Assembly (NCBI GenBank): GCA_910585905.1
Contig: CAJUID010000019.1
Span: forward strand, 1 to 53,736
DNA from: an uncultured Lachnospiraceae bacterium
GTDB taxonomy: Bacteria; Bacillota; Clostridia; Lachnospirales; Lachnospiraceae
Direction of reading: 5' to 3'
Length of the DNA: 53,736 bases
A program made the translations under genes and the position numbers. The stretch's first letter is position 1. Every line of letters begins with the position of its first letter. The notes below the pieces were generated by a model. The model searched no databases. It saw only the letters and a list, made by a program, of their open reading frames with translations, and was not told the origin of the DNA. This document shows, piece after piece, positions 41,219-48,926 of the stretch.

Positions 41219-42463
41219 ATGAAAATGGAGAAATTTGACGGATATTCTTATGTTGAGGGGGGCGTGTGCGCAGCGCGCGGATTTACTGCAAATGGTTTGA
41301 ATTGTGGAATCAACCCTGATAAAAATAAAAATGATCTAGGTATGGTTTTTAGTGAAGCAGCGTGCCATGCGGCAGCAGTTTATACCCAGAATAAGGTAAA
41401 AGGCGCGCCGATATTAGTGACAAAGGAACATTTAAAAAAGTCTAATGGAATTGCAAGGGCTGTGATTGTGAACTCAAAAAATGCAAATACTTGTAATGCT
41501 GACGGAATAGAAGTGGCAGAGAAAGTTTGTGAACTGGCGGCGAAAGAACTTGGCATTGGTGTGGAAGAAGTAATTGTGGCATCTACAGGTGTGATTGGAG
41601 AGCCGCTTCCAGTAGAACCGTTTGAAATGGGGATGCATCCACTGGCTGAGGGGCTTTCTAGAGAAGGAAATATTGAGGCTGTCAGGGCTATTATGACTAC
41701 AGATACGGTTGAAAAAGAAGTTGCCGTGGAATTTAATCTAGGTGGAAAAACTTGTCGTCTTGGCGGAATGGCAAAGGGGAGCGGTATGATTCATCCTAAT
41801 ATGGCAACTACACTGAATTTTGTCACTACGGATGTGGCAATTTCGTCTAACATGGTACAGAAGGCATTAAGCGAAACGGTAAAAGTAACATACAATTGTC
41901 TGTCTGTTGATGGAGATACATCCACAAATGATATGGTTAGTGTTATGGCAAATGGGTTGGCTGGAAATGCGGAAATAACCGAGGAAAATGCAGAGTATGA
42001 GGTGTTTCGGCAGGCGCTATGCATTGTTATGCAAAATATGACAAAAATGCTTGCCGCAGACGGTGAAGGAGCTTCCAAGTTTCTAGAATGCGCCTGCAGT
42101 GGTGCAAAGGATATCGACACGGCAATCACAGTGGCAAAAAGTGTCATTGGTTCCAGCTTATTGAAATGTGCAATGTTTGGCGAGGATGCAAATTGGGGAC
42201 GTATCTTATGTGCGATTGGGTATGCCGACGCAGATTTTGATATTATGAAAGTCAACGTAGACCTTGTTTCGGCTGCCGGTACAGTTCCAGTATGCCGCAA
42301 TGGTGCTGGCGTAGAATTTTCGGAAGAGTTTGCGGCAAAAGTTTTGGCAGAAAGTGAGATTTATATTAATGTTGATTTGCAGGATGGCGGATGCCAGGCG
42401 AAAGCATGGGGCTGTGATCTGACATATGACTACGTAAAAATAAATGGAGACTATCGCTCTTAG
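41219..42463 (+). CDS. argJ: Bifunctional ornithine acetyltransferase / N-acetylglutamate synthase
   Basis: An arginine-biosynthesis enzyme of 414 residues that moves acetyl from N-acetylornithine to glutamate. It cleaves itself into two chains before a catalytic Thr: the motif M-A-K-G-S-G-M-I-H-P-N-M-A-T-T-L-N-F gives Thr197 (most homologues have M-A-T-M-L). Further signatures are N-S-K-N-A-N-T, A-S-T-G-V-I-G and D-G-D-T-S-T-N-D. Start ATG 41219 after AAAGGCAGG; ATG 41195 is possible. No other arg genes are adjacent. Confidence 0.93.
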   Translation: MKMEKFDGYSYVEGGVCAARGFTANGLNCGINPDKNKNDLGMVFSEAACHAAAVYTQNKVKGAPILVTKEHLKKSNGIARAVIVNSKNANTCNADGIEVAEKVCELAAKELGIGVEEVIVASTGVIGEPLPVEPFEMGMHPLAEGLSREGNIEAVRAIMTTDTVEKEVAVEFNLGGKTCRLGGMAKGSGMIHPNMATTLNFVTTDVAISSNMVQKALSETVKVTYNCLSVDGDTSTNDMVSVMANGLAGNAEITEENAEYEVFRQALCIVMQNMTKMLAADGEGASKFLECACSGAKDIDTAITVAKSVIGSSLLKCAMFGEDANWGRILCAIGYADADFDIMKVNVDLVSAAGTVPVCRNGAGVEFSEEFAAKVLAESEIYINVDLQDGGCQAKAWGCDLTYDYVKINGDYRS

Positions 42464-42540
42464 TTAAATATCCGGCAGCAGTCGCATACGAAAGCATTTT
42501 TGTTAGTAGTCCACCATACAAAGAACTTTCCGATAAGTTA

Positions 42541-42585
42541 AAATATATCTAAGGCAGCTTTTTTGCTGCCTTAGATATATTTTTT
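42541..42585. terminator. Bidirectional intrinsic terminator
   Basis: A perfect 18-bp stem (42541-42558 with 42565-42582) with a six-T loop, followed by T on the plus strand and A before it. It separates the converging argJ and L,D-transpeptidase genes. Confidence 0.95.
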
Positions 42586-42595
42586 ACACTATTCA

Positions 42596-44134
42596 TTAAT
42601 GGATAAAGGTTGCCTCACGGTACTTGCTCATTTTGTAAATTTTTGCTGCGTCAGCTACTGTGAGGTTAATGCAGCCGTGGGAACCCTTTGATAAATATAA
42701 ATCTTTTGTCCACCGAGACCAAGGCTGCCATGTAGCGGAATGGAAGCCGGTTCCCGTCCAGGTTATGCGTACCCAGCTTGTAACAGGTGTTTTGTAGTCT
42801 GCTCCTGTCAGGGTATACGCCTCACGGTGTTCTTTAATAAAGAATGCCCCTGTTGGCGTGCTTCTGCCCTCAACAGGTAGTCCGGTAATACATTTACAGC
42901 TAAAGGCAACTTTTCCATTTCGGATAACGTATACCTTTTGTTCCTTAATTGAAATTTCAATATAATTTTCTGGGTCCCAGTCATTGATATAATTTTTGTA
43001 ATCTTTTCGGAAAGCAGTATTGGCATAGATCACTTTTCGTTTTAGTGTTAATGCCTTTTTGTTTTCCTCACTTGGATCGTTTACATAATTTTGTGTCAAT
43101 TCTTTGTCTATTGATAATTTAATAGCTTTCTGTGCTTGTGCAAGCGTTTTTTCATAATCAAGCTGCCAACCATAATCCCCCCCATATATTTTAACAGGTT
43201 TTTTATTATGGGATTTAATGGTTCTTGTCTTGCCAACCGTCTTATATTTTAGGCAAAAATTTTCTACCCAGTCAGCAATTGCTTCATTGTCATATTTAAT
43301 TTTGCCATTTTTATATGTAATCCACTGTGATATCTCAGTTGGCGTAATCTGTTCTTTGACGCCTTCACCCATATTCCATTCGATATAGCGGAGGGCAGCA
43401 CTGTTGCTTAGAGATAAGGCCGTTTGCAATTCTTCATTATCTGATGTGATTTTCGGAGCTTTGTAAATGGTAGGATATTTTTTGCTGTCTGTAATATCCA
43501 GATTGGATTGTGCTTTCTTTAATGCATCCGTGACAGCTTGATAAAGGGAATTTGATATAATTTTATTACCCAGTATTTCATCAACACAAACATACTGCTG
43601 TTTTGCTTCATCGTAAGAAACGGTTGCAGATTGTGGTTTTAAAATAGGATAGCTTTCGCTTCCTGCCACAAGGTCTGACTGGTTGATTAAATCTGATAAC
43701 TTTGATTCGTCATAAGAAATAGCATATTCTAATGTATAATTATTTCTTGAAACGAATAGGTGGAACTGGTCATGCTGCTCATTAAAAAGTTTTTCAAAAT
43801 CTGAGTTAATGTCAAACTGGTAATCAATGGTATCACCATCAATTGTCAGATGTCCTTCTTCCCTGCCTTTGATGGTAAGAGCATAACCGTCATGTACCTG
43901 CAGAAGCTTTTTTCTTGATTCTTCTAATGTCTGTCCAGAAACATCAACATCATTAATGAAAGTGTTTTGGTACCAACGATTTTGGTAATGCACTTTTTGG
44001 TAAAAAATTACACCTGCAATTACTAGAATAGCCGCAACTAGGGTAATTCCCAGAGCCATAATTAATTTAGGAGGCTTTTTTGAGAATGCTCTTTTAACTT
44101 TCATGGTATCTGAACTATTGCTGTTTGCTTTCAT
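42596..44134 (-). CDS. L,D-transpeptidase (YkuD) with peptidoglycan-binding-like domain
   Basis: A wall cross-linking enzyme of 512 residues. A short basic N-terminus and one membrane helix (LIMALGITLVAAILVIAGVIF) are followed by YoaR-like/PG_binding_4 domains (about 55-350: NDVDVSGQTLEESRKKL...). The C-terminal YkuD domain has Y-V-I-R-N-G-K, G-F-H-S-A and S-H-G-C-I-N-L with the catalytic Cys near 488. It would form 3-3 cross-links or attach proteins. Start 44134 (MKANSN) is preferred over 44179, since upstream codons overlap repeat-like sequence. Confidence 0.9.
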   Translation of the reverse strand: MKANSNSSDTMKVKRAFSKKPPKLIMALGITLVAAILVIAGVIFYQKVHYQNRWYQNTFINDVDVSGQTLEESRKKLLQVHDGYALTIKGREEGHLTIDGDTIDYQFDINSDFEKLFNEQHDQFHLFVSRNNYTLEYAISYDESKLSDLINQSDLVAGSESYPILKPQSATVSYDEAKQQYVCVDEILGNKIISNSLYQAVTDALKKAQSNLDITDSKKYPTIYKAPKITSDNEELQTALSLSNSAALRYIEWNMGEGVKEQITPTEISQWITYKNGKIKYDNEAIADWVENFCLKYKTVGKTRTIKSHNKKPVKIYGGDYGWQLDYEKTLAQAQKAIKLSIDKELTQNYVNDPSEENKKALTLKRKVIYANTAFRKDYKNYINDWDPENYIEISIKEQKVYVIRNGKVAFSCKCITGLPVEGRSTPTGAFFIKEHREAYTLTGADYKTPVTSWVRITWTGTGFHSATWQPWSRWTKDLYLSKGSHGCINLTVADAAKIYKMSKYREATFIH

Positions 44135-44163
44135 TTTACTTTCTTCATCCTCTTTTCTTTTTC

Positions 44164-44226
44164 GTTCTCGCGTATGCATTGATAAAGGCGGGTTATCCCA
44201 CAGATTGCTGCGCGGTTATTTGACTA
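44164..44226 (+). repeat. Degenerate structured repeat
   Basis: ttctcgcgtatgcattg at the left resembles the family start and gattgctgcgcggttatttgact at the right resembles its end; the middle is lost. Orientation as all others. It overlaps the upstream in-frame extension of the L,D-transpeptidase. Confidence 0.5.
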
Positions 44227-44556
44227 TATTGGCAAACTTCACTGTACTATTATAAGATAAGAAGGTAAAGGAATTGCATCAAAATAGTTAAAAAAATATA
44301 TCATTTTTCTGGAAAATATTACATTTTAATTACAAAACATTATTAGTGGTGTAATATTGTTATTGGATGCAGTGGGCAGTAGTATAATGTTACCTTTGGC
44401 ATTTGATTGGCCTGACATTTGCCGAAATATCCTTTCCATTTATTGCAAAATATGTTATATTTAAAGTTATAGTGAACAGAGAAACCAAAGATATTTTTAT
44501 AAAGGTGTATATGTTCAAAACATGGGCTTTTGGCTTTAGGAAAGGAGGTGAAAGAC
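44227..44556 (+). other. Intergenic region upstream of the flagellin-like gene
   Basis: AT-rich, no gene supported. It should carry the promoter of the L,D-transpeptidase (minus) and of the flagellin-like gene (plus). GCCGAAAT at 44421 is half a SigD site but lacks the upstream TAAA. Confidence 0.4.
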
Positions 44557-45318
44557 ATGAGTGCTATTTCAGGAATATCAGGAAGCAGCTACTACAGCCA
44601 GATTGCTAGCGGTAGCAAGTTACAGAGCGCAGCAGACGGTCCTTCTGAGCTGGCGATTGTCCAAAAAGAGAAAGAGCAGATTAACGGTTACAATGCCGGA
44701 CAGCGCAATGCAGAGGATGGAAAGTCTGTGTTGAATGTGGCAGACGGGGCAATGAGCGGTATTGCAGACAGCCTTCAGAGAATGCGTGAACTTGCAATTC
44801 AGGCGTCAAATACTGCTGTTGTAACGGATGATGACCGCAAGGCAATTCAGGAAGAGATTAACCAGTTAAAACAGGGAATTTCAGACATTGCTAACAATAC
44901 GGAGTTTAACACAAAGAAATTGCTGGATGGCTCCAATACAGATATGCATATTGCGGCAGGCCCGGATGGTTCTGGTCCAGATCTGGACACGGGAAATGCT
45001 ACATTAAAAGCATTAGGTATTGAAGACTTTGATGTAACAAAAAAATTCTCTGTAGATACGATTGACAATGCATTAAAGCAGGTGAATTCAAACCGTAGCA
45101 GCATCGGTGCCCAGAGCAATGCGTTGGATTATACTATGGGCTATAATTCGCAGGCTGCTTACAATCTGACAGAAGCTACTAGCAGAATGGAAGATACGGA
45201 TATTGAAAAAGCTGTGTCTGAGTTAAATAAGCGGAATATCTTGCAGACATATCGCTTTATCATGCAGAAAAAGCAACAGGATGAAGAGAGACAAAAACTT
45301 TCTATGTTCTATATGTAA
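44557..45318 (+). CDS. Atypical short flagellin-like protein
   Basis: A protein of 253 residues with both conserved flagellin ends. The N-terminal D0/D1 region has S-G-S-K-L-Q-S-A-A-D-G-P-S-E-L-A, N-A-E-D-G-K-S-V-L-N-V-A-D-G-A and M-R-E-L-A-I-Q-A-S-N. The C-terminal region has I-D-N-A-L-K-Q-V-N-S-N-R-S-S-I-G-A-Q-x-N and T-E-A-T-S-R-M-E-D-T-D-I. There is almost no central variable domain. The N-terminus lacks the usual M-x-I-x-x-N, and the C-terminus ends K-K-Q-Q-D-E-E-R-Q-K-L-S-M-F-Y-M rather than the usual A-Q-A-N-Q-x-P-Q. It may be a minor or accessory filament protein. GGAGG precedes the ATG. Confidence 0.82.
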   Translation: MSAISGISGSSYYSQIASGSKLQSAADGPSELAIVQKEKEQINGYNAGQRNAEDGKSVLNVADGAMSGIADSLQRMRELAIQASNTAVVTDDDRKAIQEEINQLKQGISDIANNTEFNTKKLLDGSNTDMHIAAGPDGSGPDLDTGNATLKALGIEDFDVTKKFSVDTIDNALKQVNSNRSSIGAQSNALDYTMGYNSQAAYNLTEATSRMEDTDIEKAVSELNKRNILQTYRFIMQKKQQDEERQKLSMFYM

Positions 45319-45340
45319 GTAAAAGTTTTTCAAAATTTTG

Positions 45341-45374
45341 CTAGGGCACCAGCATATGCGGTGCCCTAGTTTTA
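45341..45374 (+). terminator. Intrinsic terminator after the flagellin-like gene
   Basis: CTAGGGCACC (45341-45350) pairs with GGTGCCCTAG (45360-45369) and is followed by TTTTAGTTT. Confidence 0.92.
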
Positions 45375-45437
45375 GTTTATCCAATAAAGGGAAAAGTATG
45401 GTATAGAAAGGAAAATCTAATGTGCTTAAAATTTTAT

Positions 45438-45565
45438 GCGGCGGAAGTTATTTATCAGTGATAGCTTTACTTTTGCAGGGCTTTGAACAACAATGGCTAT
45501 TTAGCCAAGTCCTGAGATATTTTGTATAGGTAGGAGTGTTCCGTATCATCTTCCGCCGCTGTTTT
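45438..45565. ncRNA. Candidate structured RNA between converging genes
   Basis: GCGGCGGAAG (45438-45447) pairs perfectly with CTTCCGCCGC (45550-45559) across ~100 bases. Inside, GTGATA pairs with TATCAT (45458-45463 with 45544-45549), and CAGGgCTT with AAGtCCTG encloses TGGCT-attt-AGCCA. The result is a rod with an internal bubble, followed on the plus strand by GTTTTAT. The shape recalls 6S-like RNAs, but no known family is recognised and the transcribed strand is unclear. Confidence 0.45.
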
Positions 45566-45609
45566 ATAACTTTCTAAAAGAAAATTATAAACTATAGTGG
45601 GGTTCAATA

Positions 45610-47526
45610 CTATGCGTTGTATTCTACATAGCAACCTTTTGTATTCTGTTTTACTTTGTAAAGAGCTTTATCAGCAGAGCTCAGCAGCTCAGCCACATCC
45701 GCCCCAGAATCCGCTGTCCAGGCGTACCCGCCAGAAGCACTGATTGTTTTTGAATCGGTATCGGATAATACAACTGGGGTTTTGCTAAGTACATCATAAA
45801 AGGAATCTAGAAAGCATTCGATTTCTTTTTTATCTTTGCAATCATAGATCATCATACAAAATTCATCCCCGGAACGCCTTGCCGTTATAAAGTGGGTTGC
45901 GGGCATGGAATTCATGACAGAGGAGAATCCTTTTAGATATCGGTCTCCTGCATCATGGCCAAATGTATCATTGATTGATTTAAAAGAATCTAAATCAAAC
46001 ATTACGATAGCGCAGATTTTGTCGGCAGGCATTTTTGTTAGGAGTTCTGCAGCTACCTGTTTAAAATGTGGAAACTTATAAAGTCCAGTTAAATGGTCAT
46101 GAATATTTTCGTAGCGGAGCTTCTGTTTTTCTTCAATATATTTTGTGGCGTCCGTTATAACTCCAAGATACCCATCTGGAGATTTTGACATATGCAGGCG
46201 GATATATTTGGAATTATTAATCTGGAAAATATTTTCTTCGCCTTCAACGGCATTTCTTGTAATATCACGAATGTAGCGGTCAAATAAATCTGAGTTGCTG
46301 TAAAGTTCTTCTGATTTCTGGCTGGAGAGATCAAGCAGCTTTCCTAGGCCCGAAGTAGCAAATACATGATTGATTCCACTATCATATTCAAATGCGGCTA
46401 AAGGAATCCCGCTCATTTCAATTATAACGGAGATTCGGTCAGAAATGTTTACAATACTTTTGACCATTTTGTTAATCCCATCGCTCAGCATTTGGAATTC
46501 TTGGTTTCCTTTAACGGAAATCATAGTATCCAGATTTCCGTTTGTGATACATGTTAGATTTTCAATGATTTTGTGTATTCCATCTACAACGTTTCTTTTT
46601 ATTAGATAATTTAAAAGTAAAATAACAGCGGCCTCAATAAATAGAAGATATAGTAAAGTATTGACCAGATTTTTCCAGAGCCTTTTATATAGGATATCCC
46701 GCGGTAAAGCTGTACAGATTAAGATATCATTATATTTTGTGCTGGTGACATACATTTTTTTGCCATTTTTACCAGTATGATATGCCCCCTTTTCGCATTC
46801 AAGCAATACATCTAAACGGTAAGCTTTTTCAGTAAATGTTCCTTCCATTCCGTCAGAATGCCCAAGGACGACGCCAGTTTTGCAATCAACGGCAAAAATT
46901 TCCTCACCATCATCCGTTGGAAATTTGGAAAAGATATAGTCATATGTATTTCTTGACTGTACTTCCAATTGCCTTGTCGGTTCAAAACCTACCTGAACAA
47001 TTCCTTTTGTTGCTTTTCTGGCAACACCAACATATTGCATTAATTTATTATCTGCCGCATTTGGCTGTGGTTCTTGGATTAAATAGGCATTTTCTTCGTC
47101 GCTTTCCAATAGGGAGAGGAATTCGCGCGTCTGTTTATGTTTGCTCATATCAATTCCGATATATTTTTCAACAGAGGCAGATACAATATACCCCTTTGCA
47201 TTAATTACATGAAGCTCATCTACATTCAGCAGGTTTGCAAGATACTGCATCTCCGATACATTCATTGAAACTTCTTGATGATGATCTATTACATATGCAG
47301 CAGCTCTTGCCCTTGTAAGGTAATCTTCATCCAAACTCTGGTTTAATTCAGATAGCTCAATATGGTTATTTTCTAAAGTATGGACAACCTGTTCTGATTT
47401 TGCCTCGAATGTTTTTAACTGTGAGACTTCTAGTGCATGCAGTGTGAATAGAAAATTGATAAGCAAAATAAGTAATATAGCGGTTGAGATGATAAGGAAG
47501 GTATATTTGATAAATGTCTTCTGCAT
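45610..47526 (-). CDS. Membrane-bound diguanylate cyclase (GGDEF) with extracellular sensor and PAS-like region
   Basis: A signalling protein of 638 residues. Two membrane helices (about 10-30 and 285-310) enclose an extracellular Cache-like sensor. A HAMP-like linker, a PAS-like segment (about 370-465: GIPLAAFEYDSG..., G-Y-L-G-V-I-T-D-A-T) and a GGDEF domain follow. The signature is R-R-S-G-D-E-F (SGDEF), a variant still found in active cyclases; F-D-L-D-S-F-K-S-I-N-D and G-H-D-A-G-D lie upstream. It would make c-di-GMP in response to an external signal. GGAGG before the ATG. Confidence 0.9.
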   Translation of the reverse strand: MQKTFIKYTFLIISTAILLILLINFLFTLHALEVSQLKTFEAKSEQVVHTLENNHIELSELNQSLDEDYLTRARAAAYVIDHHQEVSMNVSEMQYLANLLNVDELHVINAKGYIVSASVEKYIGIDMSKHKQTREFLSLLESDEENAYLIQEPQPNAADNKLMQYVGVARKATKGIVQVGFEPTRQLEVQSRNTYDYIFSKFPTDDGEEIFAVDCKTGVVLGHSDGMEGTFTEKAYRLDVLLECEKGAYHTGKNGKKMYVTSTKYNDILICTALPRDILYKRLWKNLVNTLLYLLFIEAAVILLLNYLIKRNVVDGIHKIIENLTCITNGNLDTMISVKGNQEFQMLSDGINKMVKSIVNISDRISVIIEMSGIPLAAFEYDSGINHVFATSGLGKLLDLSSQKSEELYSNSDLFDRYIRDITRNAVEGEENIFQINNSKYIRLHMSKSPDGYLGVITDATKYIEEKQKLRYENIHDHLTGLYKFPHFKQVAAELLTKMPADKICAIVMFDLDSFKSINDTFGHDAGDRYLKGFSSVMNSMPATHFITARRSGDEFCMMIYDCKDKKEIECFLDSFYDVLSKTPVVLSDTDSKTISASGGYAWTADSGADVAELLSSADKALYKVKQNTKGCYVEYNA

Positions 47527-47819
47527 GCCGTCGCCTCCTTTGTCATATTACGAAGGCGGTTATATACTGAATAAGTGTTACTTAACAATAATATCAAATT
47601 GCCCGAGTAATACGATGGATAATTTTGATTTCCCCAAATTATGGGATATCTCTTACATTATATCGCATTCTCAGCATGCTATTAGCCTTTTTCTTCACAA
47701 AAAGCACCTAAAATTTCGCATATATAATATTAGTAAAATGCCGCTGTCACATTTATTCTCGCGTAAGCAACGAGCAGGCGAAATGTGTGCATTTTTAATT
47801 GTTCCTTGCCAATTTTCTT
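47527..47819. other. Intergenic region with a repeat fragment
   Basis: Contains the GGDEF gene promoter region (minus strand) and a short type B start at 47752. No gene supported. Confidence 0.5.
47752..47775 (+). repeat. Type B repeat fragment (left end only)
   Basis: 24 bases from TTTATTCTCGCG to AACGAGC match the type B start exactly; similarity ends there. Same orientation as all other copies. Confidence 0.75.
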
Positions 47820-48560
47820 TTATCGGTATTGTTCTGCGGCAAACAGAAGATATTCTTTTTTAACATCGGCAATCCTTTTTTTGCTGACAGGAATGCAGAT
47901 GCCGCTCTCCATCTGAATGCTGGTTTTGCCTAGTTTTTTGACACATTTTAAATTAACTAAATAGGATTTATGAACTTGAATAAAATTTTTATCTGCTATA
48001 ATTTCTTTGATTTCTTCGTCAAAGGATTTACGGATAAAAATACTTTTAATCTCTTCTCCATCTACTAAATGTACTTCAAGGATTCTGGAAGAATTTTCAA
48101 TATATTCTATTTTGGAATATGGTACAGAAACAAGGCCGTCCTTCGTTTTAATCATGTATACAGCGCTTTTTTTTATTTCTGAGTAAGATATTGCATAATC
48201 CAGTGCCTCAAAGATTTTTTGTTCACTGACTGGTTTAAGCAAATAACGGATCGCATGGACATTGTACGCGTCTAGCGCATAATCGTCGGAAGATGTAATA
48301 TAAATAATGGCACTTTCGTTACCAATCTTTCTAAGTTGGTTTCCAAGATCAACGCCGGTTTTATCAGTATCGGACATTATAATATCTAAAATGTAAATAT
48401 CTGCCAGATCCCAATTTTTAATTTTTTTATATAGTTTTTGTGCATTTGAAAACTTTTCTAGTTCAAATGCTGTGTTGGGATGCAAGGCAAAGTATTTTGT
48501 TGTTAATTTTTCAATTTTCATTAAATCTTCTATATTGTCATCACAGATTACTATTTTCAT
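47820..48560 (-). CDS. LytTR family response regulator
   Basis: A two-component regulator of 246 residues. Receiver domain: acidic pair Asp7/Asp8, phosphoacceptor Asp59 (Y-I-L-D-I-I-M), T-S-S-D and L-L-K-P. The C-terminal LytTR DNA-binding domain has I-E-Y-I-E-N, F-I-Q-V-H-K-S-Y-L-V-N and I-P-V-S-K-K-R. It resembles AgrA/VirR-type regulators. No histidine kinase gene is adjacent, so it is an orphan here. Confidence 0.9.
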   Translation of the reverse strand: MKIVICDDNIEDLMKIEKLTTKYFALHPNTAFELEKFSNAQKLYKKIKNWDLADIYILDIIMSDTDKTGVDLGNQLRKIGNESAIIYITSSDDYALDAYNVHAIRYLLKPVSEQKIFEALDYAISYSEIKKSAVYMIKTKDGLVSVPYSKIEYIENSSRILEVHLVDGEEIKSIFIRKSFDEEIKEIIADKNFIQVHKSYLVNLKCVKKLGKTSIQMESGICIPVSKKRIADVKKEYLLFAAEQYR

Positions 48561-48926
48561 GTATATTCACCAAAAATCTTCTGCTTTCTATATAATGTCT
48601 TTTTCTAATGCAATTACTGGCCGCAGTATTTGTGCAGCCTTCTCAAATTATTATAGTATGCATGTATTTAATTATCAAGCGCAGAAAAAGCACTGTTCCC
48701 AGCTGATTTCTCCATAAAAGTGAATATGTGTAGTTTTTGTGCCTTTGCTAAATGTGTGGTCTCCAGGCGCGCAATGGACACTAGCAATGCCCGAAAAACG
48801 CCTGCTTCATGCTGTTTATAAATGTGGTAAATTCACATGGCGTATGGTACAATGGGAAAAAGCGAGAGACCTGATATGGGCGGTTTTAATGATATTTGTG
48901 TCTTTTGCGGAAAGGTGGAGAAGAGT
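48561..48926 (+). other. Intergenic region upstream of the chemoreceptor gene
   Basis: No gene supported. TGGTACAAT at 48845-48853 could be an extended -10 for the chemoreceptor. An in-frame upstream extension to 48837 lies partly inside it and is not credible as coding. Confidence 0.4.

Noticed and set aside
41791..42300. Long minus-strand frame opposite argJ
   Set aside because: It is the antisense of a well-conserved coding region with normal codon use on the plus strand.
44421..44428. SigD (flagellar) promoter for the flagellin-like gene
   Set aside because: GCCGAAAT resembles the -10, but no TAAA lies 15 bases upstream.
1..47775. CRISPR array
   Set aside because: The repeats are 144 bp or longer, spaced by kilobases and structured; no short regularly spaced repeats are present.
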